A stretch of 47,348 bases of DNA. Source: Curtobacterium sp. MMLR14_010 (GTDB lineage Bacteria; Actinomycetota; Actinomycetes; Actinomycetales; Microbacteriaceae). The DNA lies in assembly GCF_001865015.1 (NCBI RefSeq), contig NZ_MJGV01000079.1:86079-133426 (forward strand), written 5' to 3'. Positions 25,943 through 33,972 of this stretch are shown here, piece by piece (within the stretch, counting starts at the first letter, position 1; each line of letters begins with the position of its first letter). The notes beneath the pieces were generated by a model. It was not told the origin of the DNA and made no database searches. It was given only the letters and a program-made list of their open reading frames with translations. The translations under genes and the position numbers were made by a program.

Positions 25943-27409
25943 ATGCCGGACACCGAGCAGACCATGACGACCACCGCAGGGGCCATCCGGCCAGTGCGCA
26001 ACGTCATCGGTGGTGCGTCCGTCGAGCCGCGGGGCACCCGGACGATCGAGCTCGTCGACCCGACGAACGAGCAGGTCTACGGCGTCGCGCCGGTGTCCAC
26101 CGCCGCGGACGTGGACGACGCGTTCCGGTCGGCGTCGGAGGCGTTCACGTCCTGGCGTCGCACGACCCCGGGGGAGCGCCAGCTCGCGCTGTTCCGGATC
26201 GCGGACGCGGTGGAGGCCAGGGCCGAGGAGTTCGCCGACCTCGAGTCGCTCGACACCGGGAAGCCCAGGGCGTCCCTGGTCGAGGACGAGATCCTGCTCT
26301 CCGTCGACCAGATCCGCTTCTTCGCCGGGGCCGCGCGCAACCTCGAGGGTCGGAGCGCCGGTGAGTACCTCGCCGACCACACGTCGTTCGTCCGGCGGGA
26401 GCCGATCGGCGTCGTCGCTCAGGTGACCCCGTGGAACTACCCGCTCAACATGGCCGTCTGGAAGGCCGCACCCGCCATCGCCGCGGGCAACACGACCGTG
26501 CTCAAGCCGAGCGACACCACACCGCTGTCGACGCTCCTGCTCGCCGAGGTCGCCGCGGAGTTCCTGCCGCCCGGTGTCCTCAACGTCGTGGTGGGGGACC
26601 GCACCACCGGCGCCGCGATGATCGACCACCCGACCCCGCAGCTCGTGTCGATCACCGGGTCCGTCCGTGCCGGCGTCGAGGTCGCCCGTGCCGCCGCCGG
26701 GGACCTCAAGCGCACCCACCTCGAGCTCGGCGGGAAGGCCCCCGTCATCGTGTTCGACGACGCGGACATCCCGCGAGCGGTCGCCGGCATCGTGGCCGCC
26801 GGGTTCTTCAACGCCGGGCAGGACTGCACCGCGGCCACCCGGCTCCTCGTGCAGGACGGCATCCACGACGAGTTCGTCGCGGCCCTCGTCGCCGAGGCCC
26901 GCGCCTCGGCACGCACGGGCGCCGACGAACCCGACCCCTTCTTCGGTCCGGTCAACAACGCCGCGCAGCTCGCCCAGGTCCGGTCGTTCCTCGACACCCT
27001 GCCCGACCACGCGTCGATCGAGCTCGGTGGCCACCGCGTCGGCGACGTCGGCTTCCACCACGAGGCGACGATCGTCTCCGGCCTGCGTCAGGACGACCAC
27101 ATCGTGCAGCAGGAGGTGTTCGGCCCGGTGCAGACCGTCCAGCGCTTCCACACCGAGGACCAGGCCCTGCGCTGGGCGAACGACGTCGAGTACGGCCTCG
27201 CGAGCTCGGTCTGGACGACCGACCACGCCCGCGCCATGCGCTTCGCCCGCGACCTCGACTTCGGCTGCGTGTGGATCAACACGCACATCCCGATCGTCGC
27301 CGAGATGCCGCACGGCGGCTTCCGTCACAGCGGGTACGGCAAGGACCTCTCGCAGTACGGTTTCGACGACTACACCCGCATCAAGCACGTCATGTCCTAC
27401 ATCGCCTGA
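25943..27409 (+). CDS. 4-aminobutyraldehyde dehydrogenase
   Basis: This enzyme oxidises 4-aminobutanal, the product of the putrescine oxidase and of the aminotransferase, to GABA. The 488-residue protein is a full-length aldehyde dehydrogenase with VTPWNYPLNMAVWK, ITGSVRAG, LELGGKAP containing Glu261, and FNAGQDCTAATR containing nucleophile Cys295. The sequence is of the PatD/PuuC type (gamma-aminobutyraldehyde or betaine aldehyde group). It leads a probable five-gene operon with the polyamine importer; the gap to potA is 20 bp. An AGGA lies nine bases before the ATG. Earlier open codons overlap the divergent regulator and were excluded. Confidence 0.9.
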   Translation: MPDTEQTMTTTAGAIRPVRNVIGGASVEPRGTRTIELVDPTNEQVYGVAPVSTAADVDDAFRSASEAFTSWRRTTPGERQLALFRIADAVEARAEEFADLESLDTGKPRASLVEDEILLSVDQIRFFAGAARNLEGRSAGEYLADHTSFVRREPIGVVAQVTPWNYPLNMAVWKAAPAIAAGNTTVLKPSDTTPLSTLLLAEVAAEFLPPGVLNVVVGDRTTGAAMIDHPTPQLVSITGSVRAGVEVARAAAGDLKRTHLELGGKAPVIVFDDADIPRAVAGIVAAGFFNAGQDCTAATRLLVQDGIHDEFVAALVAEARASARTGADEPDPFFGPVNNAAQLAQVRSFLDTLPDHASIELGGHRVGDVGFHHEATIVSGLRQDDHIVQQEVFGPVQTVQRFHTEDQALRWANDVEYGLASSVWTTDHARAMRFARDLDFGCVWINTHIPIVAEMPHGGFRHSGYGKDLSQYGFDDYTRIKHVMSYIA

Positions 27410-27429
27410 CCGACCCAGCAGGAGGCACC

Positions 27430-28614
27430 ATGGCAATGACCGGCACGTTCGCCGAATCCGGGGCCGACCTCCGGCTCGAACAGATCACGAAGTCGTTCCC
27501 CGGGCACACCGCGGTCGACGCCCTCGACCTGACCGTGCCGGCCGGCTCGTTCTTCGCGCTGCTCGGTCCGTCCGGGTGCGGCAAGACCACCACCCTGCGC
27601 CTGGTCGCCGGGTTGGAGGAGCCCACGAGCGGCAGCATCCTGCTGGGCGGCAAGGACGTCACCGACACGAAGCCGTACCAGCGGCCCGTCAACACCGTGT
27701 TCCAGAACTACGCGCTGTTCCCGCACATGAGCGTGCTCGACAACGTCGCCTTCGGGCTGAAGCGCCGTCGTATCCCCGACCCGATGACGAAGGCCATGGA
27801 GGCCCTGCGCCTGGTCGAGCTCGAGGGCTCCGCCGGCAAGCGGCCCGCCCAGCTCTCCGGCGGCATGCAGCAGCGCGTCGCCCTGGCCCGCGCGATCGTC
27901 AACCGACCGGCGCTCCTGCTGCTCGACGAACCGCTCGGCGCGCTCGACCTGCAGCTCCGCCACCAGATGCAGCTCGAGCTGAAGACCATCCAGGCCGAGG
28001 TCGGTCTGACCTTCCTCCACGTCACCCACGACCAGGAGGAGGCGATGACCATGGCCGACACGGTCGCCGTCATGAACGGCGGTCGCATCGAGCAGATGGG
28101 CAGCCCCGAGGACCTCTACGAACTGCCGCGCACCGCGTTCGTCGCGAACTTCCTCGGGCAGTCGAACCTGCTCGAGGGCGAGGTCCGCGGCACCGAGCGC
28201 GGCCTGCTCGTCGTCGCCACGGCGGCCGGCACGATCGCCGTCCCGGCCGACCGCGCCGTCGCCACCACCGGCCGCGTCGTCGTCGGTGTCCGCCCCGAGA
28301 AGCTCAAGGTCCGCATCGTCCGACCGGAGGAGGAGGCCGGTCGCAACATCCTCGGACCGGGCCGAATCGTCGACGTCTCCTTCTCCGGGGTCAGCACCCA
28401 GTACCTCGTCGACGTCCCCGGCGCCGGTCGCGTCGCCGTCTTCGCGCAGAACTCCAAGGGCGGCCCACGGGTCGCCACGGGCACCGAGGTCTGGCTCACC
28501 TGGGGCGTCGACCACGGCTTCGGCCTGGAGGCTCCCCCCGCGTCCGACGCGACGGTCACCACCCAGCCCGCACCGGGCCTCCCGGCGGTCGAGACGGTGG
28601 GAGCGACCCGGTGA
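27430..28614 (+). CDS. potA: spermidine/putrescine ABC transporter ATP-binding protein
   Basis: This is the ATPase that drives polyamine import. The 394-residue protein has Walker A GPSGCGKTT (46-54), the Q-loop near FQNYALFPHMSV, signature LSGGMQQRVALARA (142 onward) and Walker B LLLLDEP (162-168), with the switch His in HVTHDQEEAM. The C-terminal third carries a TOBE-type domain, as usual in PotA. AGGAGG precedes the ATG. Its stop overlaps the potD start (GTGA). A polyamine substrate is inferred from subunit similarity and from the catabolic genes on both sides. Confidence 0.93.
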   Translation: MAMTGTFAESGADLRLEQITKSFPGHTAVDALDLTVPAGSFFALLGPSGCGKTTTLRLVAGLEEPTSGSILLGGKDVTDTKPYQRPVNTVFQNYALFPHMSVLDNVAFGLKRRRIPDPMTKAMEALRLVELEGSAGKRPAQLSGGMQQRVALARAIVNRPALLLLDEPLGALDLQLRHQMQLELKTIQAEVGLTFLHVTHDQEEAMTMADTVAVMNGGRIEQMGSPEDLYELPRTAFVANFLGQSNLLEGEVRGTERGLLVVATAAGTIAVPADRAVATTGRVVVGVRPEKLKVRIVRPEEEAGRNILGPGRIVDVSFSGVSTQYLVDVPGAGRVAVFAQNSKGGPRVATGTEVWLTWGVDHGFGLEAPPASDATVTTQPAPGLPAVETVGATR

Positions 28615-29831
28615 GCCGCGAGCCGGGGCCGAGCCCCGACCTGCTGCGCGGACTGACGTCCGCCCGCGTCAGCCGACGTGGCCTGCTCGCCGGAGGAGGG
28701 GCAGCAGCGCTCGCCGCACTGCTGACGGGCTGCAGCATCAAGGGGTCGGCGGCATCAGCGGACACCGACGTCGACTGGGCGGCGTTCTGGAAGGCGGCGA
28801 AGCCGACCGGCGAGCTGAACTTCGCGAACTGGCCGCTCTACATCGACTCCGACCACGGCAAGTCCGAGTCCCTCGCCCTCTTCCGCGAGGAGACGGGGAT
28901 CGACATCGACTACCAGGCCGTCATCCAGGACAACGCGACGTTCTACGCGACCGTCTCGCCGATCCTCCGGGCACACGGGGGCACCGGGTACGACGTCGTC
29001 GTGATGACGAACGGGTACGAGCTCACCGAGATGATCAAGAACGGCTTCGTCTGCGAGCTCGACCACAGCCGGCTGCCGAACTTCGCGAAGTACGCCTCGG
29101 ACTCGGTGAAGGACCCGAACTACGACCCGGGCAACGCGCACACCGTCGTCTGGCAGACCGGGTTCACGGGGCTCGCGTACAACCCGAAGTACACCGGTCG
29201 GAGGATCACCTCGTTCGAGGACCTCAAGGACCCGGCCTTCAAGGGCCGCATCGGGCTGATGAGCGACAACACCGAGCTCGGGTCGCTCGCGCTGCTGGCC
29301 CTCGGCATCCCCCCGGAGGACAGCACTCCGGCCGACTGGAGGAAGGCGCAGGCCTGGCTCCGGGAGCTCCGACCGAGTGTCTCGGGGTTCTACGACCAGA
29401 GCTACATCAACCGGTTGGAGAACGGCGACACCTGGATCACCCAGGCGTGGTCGGGCGACGTGTTCCAGGCGCAGCAGTCGGGGTTCCCGGACCTGGAGTT
29501 CGTCACGCCGGACGAGGGCCAGATGACGTGGCACGACAACATGATGATCCCGCGTCAGGCCGCGAACCCGGTGTCGGCGCTCGCCTGGATGGACTTCTAC
29601 TACACGCCGCGGATCGCCGGCATCGTCGAGGACTACGTCAACTACGTCTGCCCGGTGCCCGCGGCCGAGGACTACGTGCGCGACGAGCTCGACGACGCGG
29701 CCGTCGCGGACAGCCCGCTGGTGTTCCCGTCCGAGGCCGTGCTGGCGGCGTCGCACGAGTTCCGCGTCTTCCAGAACTACGACGAGTACTCGGAGTGGAA
29801 CGGGATCTTCAACGCGGTGGTGCAGTCGTGA
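28611..29831 (+). CDS. potD: polyamine ABC transporter substrate-binding lipoprotein
   Basis: This is the extracellular binding protein of the importer, 406 residues. The signal region combines a twin-arginine-like SRRGLLAGG (Arg22-Arg23) with a lipobox LLTGC (Cys41), so it may be a Tat-exported lipoprotein. The mature part starts like PotD/PotF proteins (ELNFANWPLYIDSD) and contains YDVVVMTNGYELTEMI and WSGDVFQAQQSG, typical of periplasmic-binding-protein type 2 polyamine binders. The start is GTG, overlapping the potA stop by four bases. It is placed before the permease genes, whereas in Escherichia coli potD comes last. Confidence 0.92.
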   Translation: MSREPGPSPDLLRGLTSARVSRRGLLAGGGAAALAALLTGCSIKGSAASADTDVDWAAFWKAAKPTGELNFANWPLYIDSDHGKSESLALFREETGIDIDYQAVIQDNATFYATVSPILRAHGGTGYDVVVMTNGYELTEMIKNGFVCELDHSRLPNFAKYASDSVKDPNYDPGNAHTVVWQTGFTGLAYNPKYTGRRITSFEDLKDPAFKGRIGLMSDNTELGSLALLALGIPPEDSTPADWRKAQAWLRELRPSVSGFYDQSYINRLENGDTWITQAWSGDVFQAQQSGFPDLEFVTPDEGQMTWHDNMMIPRQAANPVSALAWMDFYYTPRIAGIVEDYVNYVCPVPAAEDYVRDELDDAAVADSPLVFPSEAVLAASHEFRVFQNYDEYSEWNGIFNAVVQS

Positions 29832-30748
29832 CCGCGCTCGGGACCGCTCCCGGCCTGGGGGCCACGGCCGCGCCGATCCGGCGGGGGCGGCGGCGCAGCA
29901 CCCCGTTCCTGCTCGCGCTCGTCGGGACCGCGTACCTGGCGGTGTTCTTCGTCATCCCGCTGCTCTCCGGGCTGATCGTCTCGCTCATGTCGGGCAACCC
30001 GAACGACGGCTACACGTTCACGTGGAACTTCGGCGTCTACTCCGCCCTGTTCGTCGACCCGCAGGTGCCCTACCTGACGTTCCTGCTCCGATCGCTCTGG
30101 TACGGCGTCGCTGCAACTCTGGTGACCATCGTCGTCGGGTACCCGGTGGCCTACTTCATCGCGTTCCGGGTCTCCGCGCGGTGGAAGAGCCCGCTGCTGA
30201 TGCTCGTGTTCGTCAGCTTCCTGGTGTCGTTCGTCATCCGCACCGACATGTGGGCGTTCGTGCTCGCGTCGCAGGGGCCCGTCGTCACCGTGCTGCAGGG
30301 CATCGGGCTCGCCGGCAAGGACTTCCAGATCCTCGGCACGTCGGGAGCAGTCATCTTCGGCGACGCGTACAACGACCTGGCCTTCATGGTGCTGCCGATC
30401 TACGCCGCGCTCGAGCGCATCGACCCGCGGCTCGGCGAGGCCGCGAACGACCTCTACGCGGGCAAGGTCCGGGCGTTCTGGCACACCACGCTGCCGCTGT
30501 CCCGCTCGGGCGTCTTCGCCGGGGTGCTGCTCGTGTTCATCGACTGCGTGGGGGACCCGGTCAACTCGGCGCTCCTCGGTGGCACGAACACGTACACGAT
30601 CGGTCAGGCGATCCAGGACGCCTACTCCGGCAACCAGCAGTACAACGTGGCCGCCGCGCTGTCGACCGTGCTCATGGTCGTGCTCGGCATCATCCTGTTC
30701 GTGTACGCCCGGGTGTCCGGCACCGACGACCTCGAGGACCTCGTATGA
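29828..30748 (+). CDS. potB: polyamine ABC transporter permease PotB
   Basis: This membrane channel subunit of 306 residues has six predicted transmembrane helices, beginning near residue 27. The EAA-type coupling loop that contacts the ATPase is visible as GEAANDLYAGKVRAFWHTTL. The region VSFLVSFVIRTDMWAF is typical of PotB. The start is GTG, overlapping the potD stop (GTGA), and the stop overlaps the potC start (ATGA), so the importer genes are translationally coupled. Confidence 0.92.
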   Translation: MTALGTAPGLGATAAPIRRGRRRSTPFLLALVGTAYLAVFFVIPLLSGLIVSLMSGNPNDGYTFTWNFGVYSALFVDPQVPYLTFLLRSLWYGVAATLVTIVVGYPVAYFIAFRVSARWKSPLLMLVFVSFLVSFVIRTDMWAFVLASQGPVVTVLQGIGLAGKDFQILGTSGAVIFGDAYNDLAFMVLPIYAALERIDPRLGEAANDLYAGKVRAFWHTTLPLSRSGVFAGVLLVFIDCVGDPVNSALLGGTNTYTIGQAIQDAYSGNQQYNVAAALSTVLMVVLGIILFVYARVSGTDDLEDLV

Positions 30749-31623
30749 CCGCCGTCGCTCCGTCCCGCTCGTCCGCCGCCCCGACCTCGCCCGTGACCGG
30801 GTCCGTCCCCGGTCGTCCGCGACGCCACGGCGTCAACCGACGCGGGCCGTGGCTGGCCATCGTCTACTGGGTCGTCATCGGGATCACGCTCGTGCCCATC
30901 GTCTACATGATCGTGTACTCGTTCAACGACGCCCCGACGAACCGGCTGTCCTTCGCCTGGAACGGGTTCACGACCTACTGGTACGCGAACCTCGTGAACG
31001 TCTCCGGGCTCGGGCAGGCGTTCCTCACCTCGGTCGTCGTCGCGTTCCTGGCGGCGGTCGTTTCCGTGGCGATCGGGCTGCCACTCGCCCTGGCACTCGA
31101 GCGCTACCGGTTCCCCGGCCGCGGCGTCGTGAACAGCGTCGTCTTCGCGGACATCGCGGCGCCGTCGATCGTCGTCGGGTCGGCGTCGCTGTCGTTCTTC
31201 CTGTCGATCGGGCTCGGCACGGGGTTCCTCACCGTGCTGCTCACGCACGTGGCGTTCGACGTGGCCTACGTGGTCGTGGTGCTGCGGGCGCGGATAGCCG
31301 GGACGTCCCGGGCGCTCGAGGAGGCGGCCAGCGACCTCGGCGCGACGCCGCTGCAGGCCTTCCGACTCGTGACGCTGCCGCTGCTCGCGCCGGGCATGCT
31401 CGCCGCGGGGCTGTTGGCGCTCGCGATGTCGATCGACGACTACGTGATCACCTCGTTCGTCGCCGGGCCCTCCGTGACCTTCCCGCTGTTCGTGTACGGA
31501 GCCGCGAAGGCCGGCATGCCGCCGCAGGTGCTGTGCTTCGGCACGCTGGTGTTCGCGGTGGGGCTGCTCGTCGCGCTGCTGAACGGGGCGCTCAACCGGC
31601 GGTTGGCGCGGACGCGGGGGTGA
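30745..31623 (+). CDS. potC: polyamine ABC transporter permease PotC
   Basis: This is the second channel subunit, 292 residues. A Ser/Pro/Arg-rich N-terminus of about 35 residues precedes six transmembrane helices. YMIVYSFNDAP is a PotC hallmark, the EAA loop is EEAASDLGATPLQAFRLVTL, and AMSIDDYVITSFVAG follows as expected. It is the last gene of the operon; a GC-rich hairpin begins 11 bases after the stop. Confidence 0.93.
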   Translation: MTAVAPSRSSAAPTSPVTGSVPGRPRRHGVNRRGPWLAIVYWVVIGITLVPIVYMIVYSFNDAPTNRLSFAWNGFTTYWYANLVNVSGLGQAFLTSVVVAFLAAVVSVAIGLPLALALERYRFPGRGVVNSVVFADIAAPSIVVGSASLSFFLSIGLGTGFLTVLLTHVAFDVAYVVVVLRARIAGTSRALEEAASDLGATPLQAFRLVTLPLLAPGMLAAGLLALAMSIDDYVITSFVAGPSVTFPLFVYGAAKAGMPPQVLCFGTLVFAVGLLVALLNGALNRRLARTRG

Positions 31624-31633
31624 GTCGTGCGGA

Positions 31634-31667
31634 GCGCCCCGCGCCGGTGATGGCCGACGCGGGGCGC
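31634..31667 (+). terminator. hairpin terminator after potC
   Basis: GCGCCCCGCG (31634-31643) pairs perfectly with CGCGGGGCGC (31658-31667) around a 14-base loop. It lies between potC and a convergent very small gene. Confidence 0.75.
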
Positions 31668-31674
31668 CCGTGTC

Positions 31675-31785
31675 TCAGTCCTTCCGGACCAGGTCGACGA
31701 GGAGCCTGGCGAGGTTCACGAGCAAGCCCGCGATCCCCAACCAGGACACCTGACGCCTGGGCTTGGGATCGGTGTCGTTCGACAT
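31675..31785 (-). CDS. 36-residue small protein, unknown
   Basis: This very short gene has an N-terminal polar part (MSNDTDPKPRRQVSW) and a C-terminal amphipathic or weakly hydrophobic segment (LGIAGLLVNLARLLVDLV) ending in Arg-Lys-Asp. GGAGG lies eight bases before the ATG, which is the main support for translation. It could be a small membrane-associated peptide. No family was recognised. The open frame extends 33 codons upstream but without a good start. Confidence 0.5.
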   Translation of the reverse strand: MSNDTDPKPRRQVSWLGIAGLLVNLARLLVDLVRKD

Positions 31786-31936
31786 CGAGACCACCTCCGG
31801 TGTCAGCGCCGGCGGACACGAGGAGGGGACGGCCGGGACGGACGTGCAGTCGGGCCGGAGCCTGGCTACACTGGACCCGAGCATCAGACTCGGGGACGGG
31901 GTGTCCGTCCTCGGCTTTCCACTCGGAGAGCAACTC

Positions 31937-31970
31937 GAAGCCCATCACCGTTGCAGCGGTGGTGGGCTTC
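31937..31970. repeat. strong intergenic hairpin of unknown role
   Basis: Arms 31937-31950 and 31957-31970 pair over 14 positions, with one G-T wobble, around a six-base loop TTGCAG; the outer arm is GAAGCCCA/TGGGCTTC. It lies in a 257-bp gap between two tiny genes, in locally less GC-rich sequence. It may terminate transcription of the 57-residue gene or belong to a small RNA. No protein gene is convincing in this gap. Confidence 0.6.
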
Positions 31971-32042
31971 ATGCTTGCCCAGGGGCGCCACCCGGCGGTG
32001 TCGCACCCCACGCCCCCAGCCTATGTGGTATTTCAGCGGGGT

Positions 32043-32216
32043 TCAGTCCGTGTCGTTGTGGCTCGGCTGCGGGCCGCCGGCAGCGGAGCGGTAGGCACGA
32101 GCCACGTACCCCAGGGACACCGCGTTCGTCGCCCGCTCTGCCATGTCCTCGATCCGCCTGAACAGCGCGACCTGTGCGGTTCGCTGGGCTTCCGTCACGT
32201 CCTGGTCAGTCGTCAT
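32043..32216 (-). CDS. 57-residue small protein, unknown
   Basis: This is a short hydrophilic protein with a helical middle part (TEAQRTAQVALFRRIEDMAE) and a polar C-terminus ending in Asn-Asp-Thr-Asp. An AGGGG lies nine bases before the ATG at 32216. No family was recognised and no membrane segment is seen. It has no close partner gene; the 166 bp to the GMC oxidoreductase stop hold no clear signal. Confidence 0.45.
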   Translation of the reverse strand: MTTDQDVTEAQRTAQVALFRRIEDMAERATNAVSLGYVARAYRSAAGGPQPSHNDTD

Positions 32217-32382
32217 GTCGGGCCCCTGTCGTCGATGCGTGGTCGGACTCTCCACATCGACCGCGCGGAACGACCCATGTCGGGTGCGACGGGAAGCGGG
32301 AACGCGCGTGGGGTGGCGGAAGGACCGACCTCCTACGCGCGATTCGACCCCCTCCGCGGGGAAGGGCCCACCCCGCCCCGCG

Positions 32383-33972
32383 TCAGGCCGCCGTGAGCTC
32401 CGCCTCCGCGCGGTCGGCCCGGGCGTCGTCGCGGAGCATGCGGTCGGCGGTCCGCAGCGACAGCGCCATGATCGTCAGTGCCGGGTTCGCGATGAGGGAG
32501 CTCGGGAACACCGAGTTGTCCACGATCCACAGGTTCGGCACGTCCCACGACCGGCCGGCGGCGTCCACGACGGAGTTCGCCGCGTCGGTGCCCATCCGTG
32601 CCGTGCCGACGGTGTGTGCCGTGCGGTCGAGCACGCGCACGTCGTGTCCACCGGCCGCCTCGACGATCGCGGTCATGGTGCGGACGGCGTGCCGGGTGAT
32701 CGCGGCCTCGTTGTCGCCCGGCGAGAAGCTGACGCGGGCCTTCGGCACCCCGTTGGCGTCGAGCTCGTCGGAGAGCACGAGCCGGTTGTCGTCGTACGGC
32801 AGGCACTCGGCGTTGATGCCGACGCCGGCCATGTACGGGTAGTCCTGGATCGCCCGGACGAGGGCTGCGCCACGGAGCCCGCCGCCGCGCACGAGCGACG
32901 TCGTCAGCGTCTGCGGCTGTGCGCCGAGGCTCTGGATGAGGTAGCCGCCGGCGAAGTCGGCGCCCTCGGGACGGATGAAGTCCTCGGTGATGATCGACGA
33001 CGGGTACCCGCGGTAGGACCGCATCGACTCGTCGAACCTCGCCCAGACCTGGGTGGCCCCGTGCGCGGTGAAGTTGCGTCCGACCTGGCCGCTGCTGTTC
33101 GCGAGGCCGGTGTGGAGCAGGAGACGCGGCGTCTCGATCCCGCCGGCGGCGAGCACGAGGGCACGGCACCGCTGGCGGTGGTCGCGTCCGTCCTGGCGGT
33201 AGACGACGGCCTCGACCTCGCCGCGGGCGTCGAGCTCGATGCCGTGCACGAACGCGCCGGGTCGGATCTCGGCGCCGAAGGCCACGGCGGCGGGCAGGTA
33301 GGTCGTGTCCATCGAGACCTTCGCGCCGTTGCGGCAGCCCTGGTGGCAGGACCCGCACGCGACACACGCCTGACGGAGGCCGTGGTGCTCCTGCATCCGG
33401 TCGACGGTGGTGAGGCCGACGGGGGCGTCGGTCGCGGTGATCCCGACCTCGGCAGCGCCGCGGATCATCATGTCCGAGGAGGCGTTCCGGGCCGGCGGTC
33501 CCATCAGGTAGCGGCGCTCGGGGTCCCAGGGGTAGTGCGCGGGGCCGGCGACGCCCACGTCGTGCTCGGCCTGCTCGATGTACCGGACCAGGTCGGCGTG
33601 CTCGATCGGCCAGTCCTCGCCCTCGCCTGAGTCGGTGCGCAGGTGGATGTCGTGCTCGTTGGGCCGCGGGGTGAACGCGCCCCAGTGCAGCGTCGACCCG
33701 CCGACACCGGTGCCGCTGTTGTTCGGGCCGAACGCCGTGGGTGCGCCGCCGCCGCTGATGCGCTCGTCCATCCAGTTGATGTCCGCGGGTGCCTCGACCT
33801 CGTCCGGGGTGTGGTCGCCCGGCTCGGTGTTCGGGCCGGCCTCGAGCGCCACGACGCGGAGGCCCTTGCGGGCCAGGGTCGCGAGCAGCGGTGCGCCGCC
33901 CGCGCCGGTGCCGACGACGACCACGTCGACGATGTCGTCCTCGTCGTACCGGCGCTGGTTGGTCAGGTTCAT
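32383..33972 (-). CDS. GMC-family FAD oxidoreductase (gluconate 2-dehydrogenase large-subunit-like)
   Basis: This is a predicted flavin oxidoreductase of 529 residues that oxidises an alcohol, sugar or sugar acid. It has the FAD motif VVGTGAGGAPLLATLA near residue 20, FGPNNSGTGVGGSTLHWGAF, a cysteine-rich stretch CVACGSCHQGCRNGAK, and the C-terminal GMC segment VFPSSLIANPALTIMALSLR. The cysteine stretch is typical of membrane gluconate/2-keto-gluconate dehydrogenase large subunits. It overlaps the upstream gene by four bases (ATGA), and that gene carries a gluconate-dehydrogenase-subunit-3-like domain, so the two products probably form one complex. No signal peptide is visible and no cytochrome c subunit gene is nearby. 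The true substrate is unknown. Confidence 0.87.
   Translation of the reverse strand: MNLTNQRRYDEDDIVDVVVVGTGAGGAPLLATLARKGLRVVALEAGPNTEPGDHTPDEVEAPADINWMDERISGGGAPTAFGPNNSGTGVGGSTLHWGAFTPRPNEHDIHLRTDSGEGEDWPIEHADLVRYIEQAEHDVGVAGPAHYPWDPERRYLMGPPARNASSDMMIRGAAEVGITATDAPVGLTTVDRMQEHHGLRQACVACGSCHQGCRNGAKVSMDTTYLPAAVAFGAEIRPGAFVHGIELDARGEVEAVVYRQDGRDHRQRCRALVLAAGGIETPRLLLHTGLANSSGQVGRNFTAHGATQVWARFDESMRSYRGYPSSIITEDFIRPEGADFAGGYLIQSLGAQPQTLTTSLVRGGGLRGAALVRAIQDYPYMAGVGINAECLPYDDNRLVLSDELDANGVPKARVSFSPGDNEAAITRHAVRTMTAIVEAAGGHDVRVLDRTAHTVGTARMGTDAANSVVDAAGRSWDVPNLWIVDNSVFPSSLIANPALTIMALSLRTADRMLRDDARADRAEAELTAA

Noticed and set aside
26431..27429. Extension of potA upstream through the aldehyde dehydrogenase gene
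   Set aside because: It is an out-of-frame shadow of the dehydrogenase. AGGAGG and the ABC domain start at 27430.
31763..32161. Protein gene on the plus strand across the small-gene gap
   Set aside because: It would overlap the strong hairpin, has no ribosome-binding site, and its composition is uneven with many Cys and Gly.
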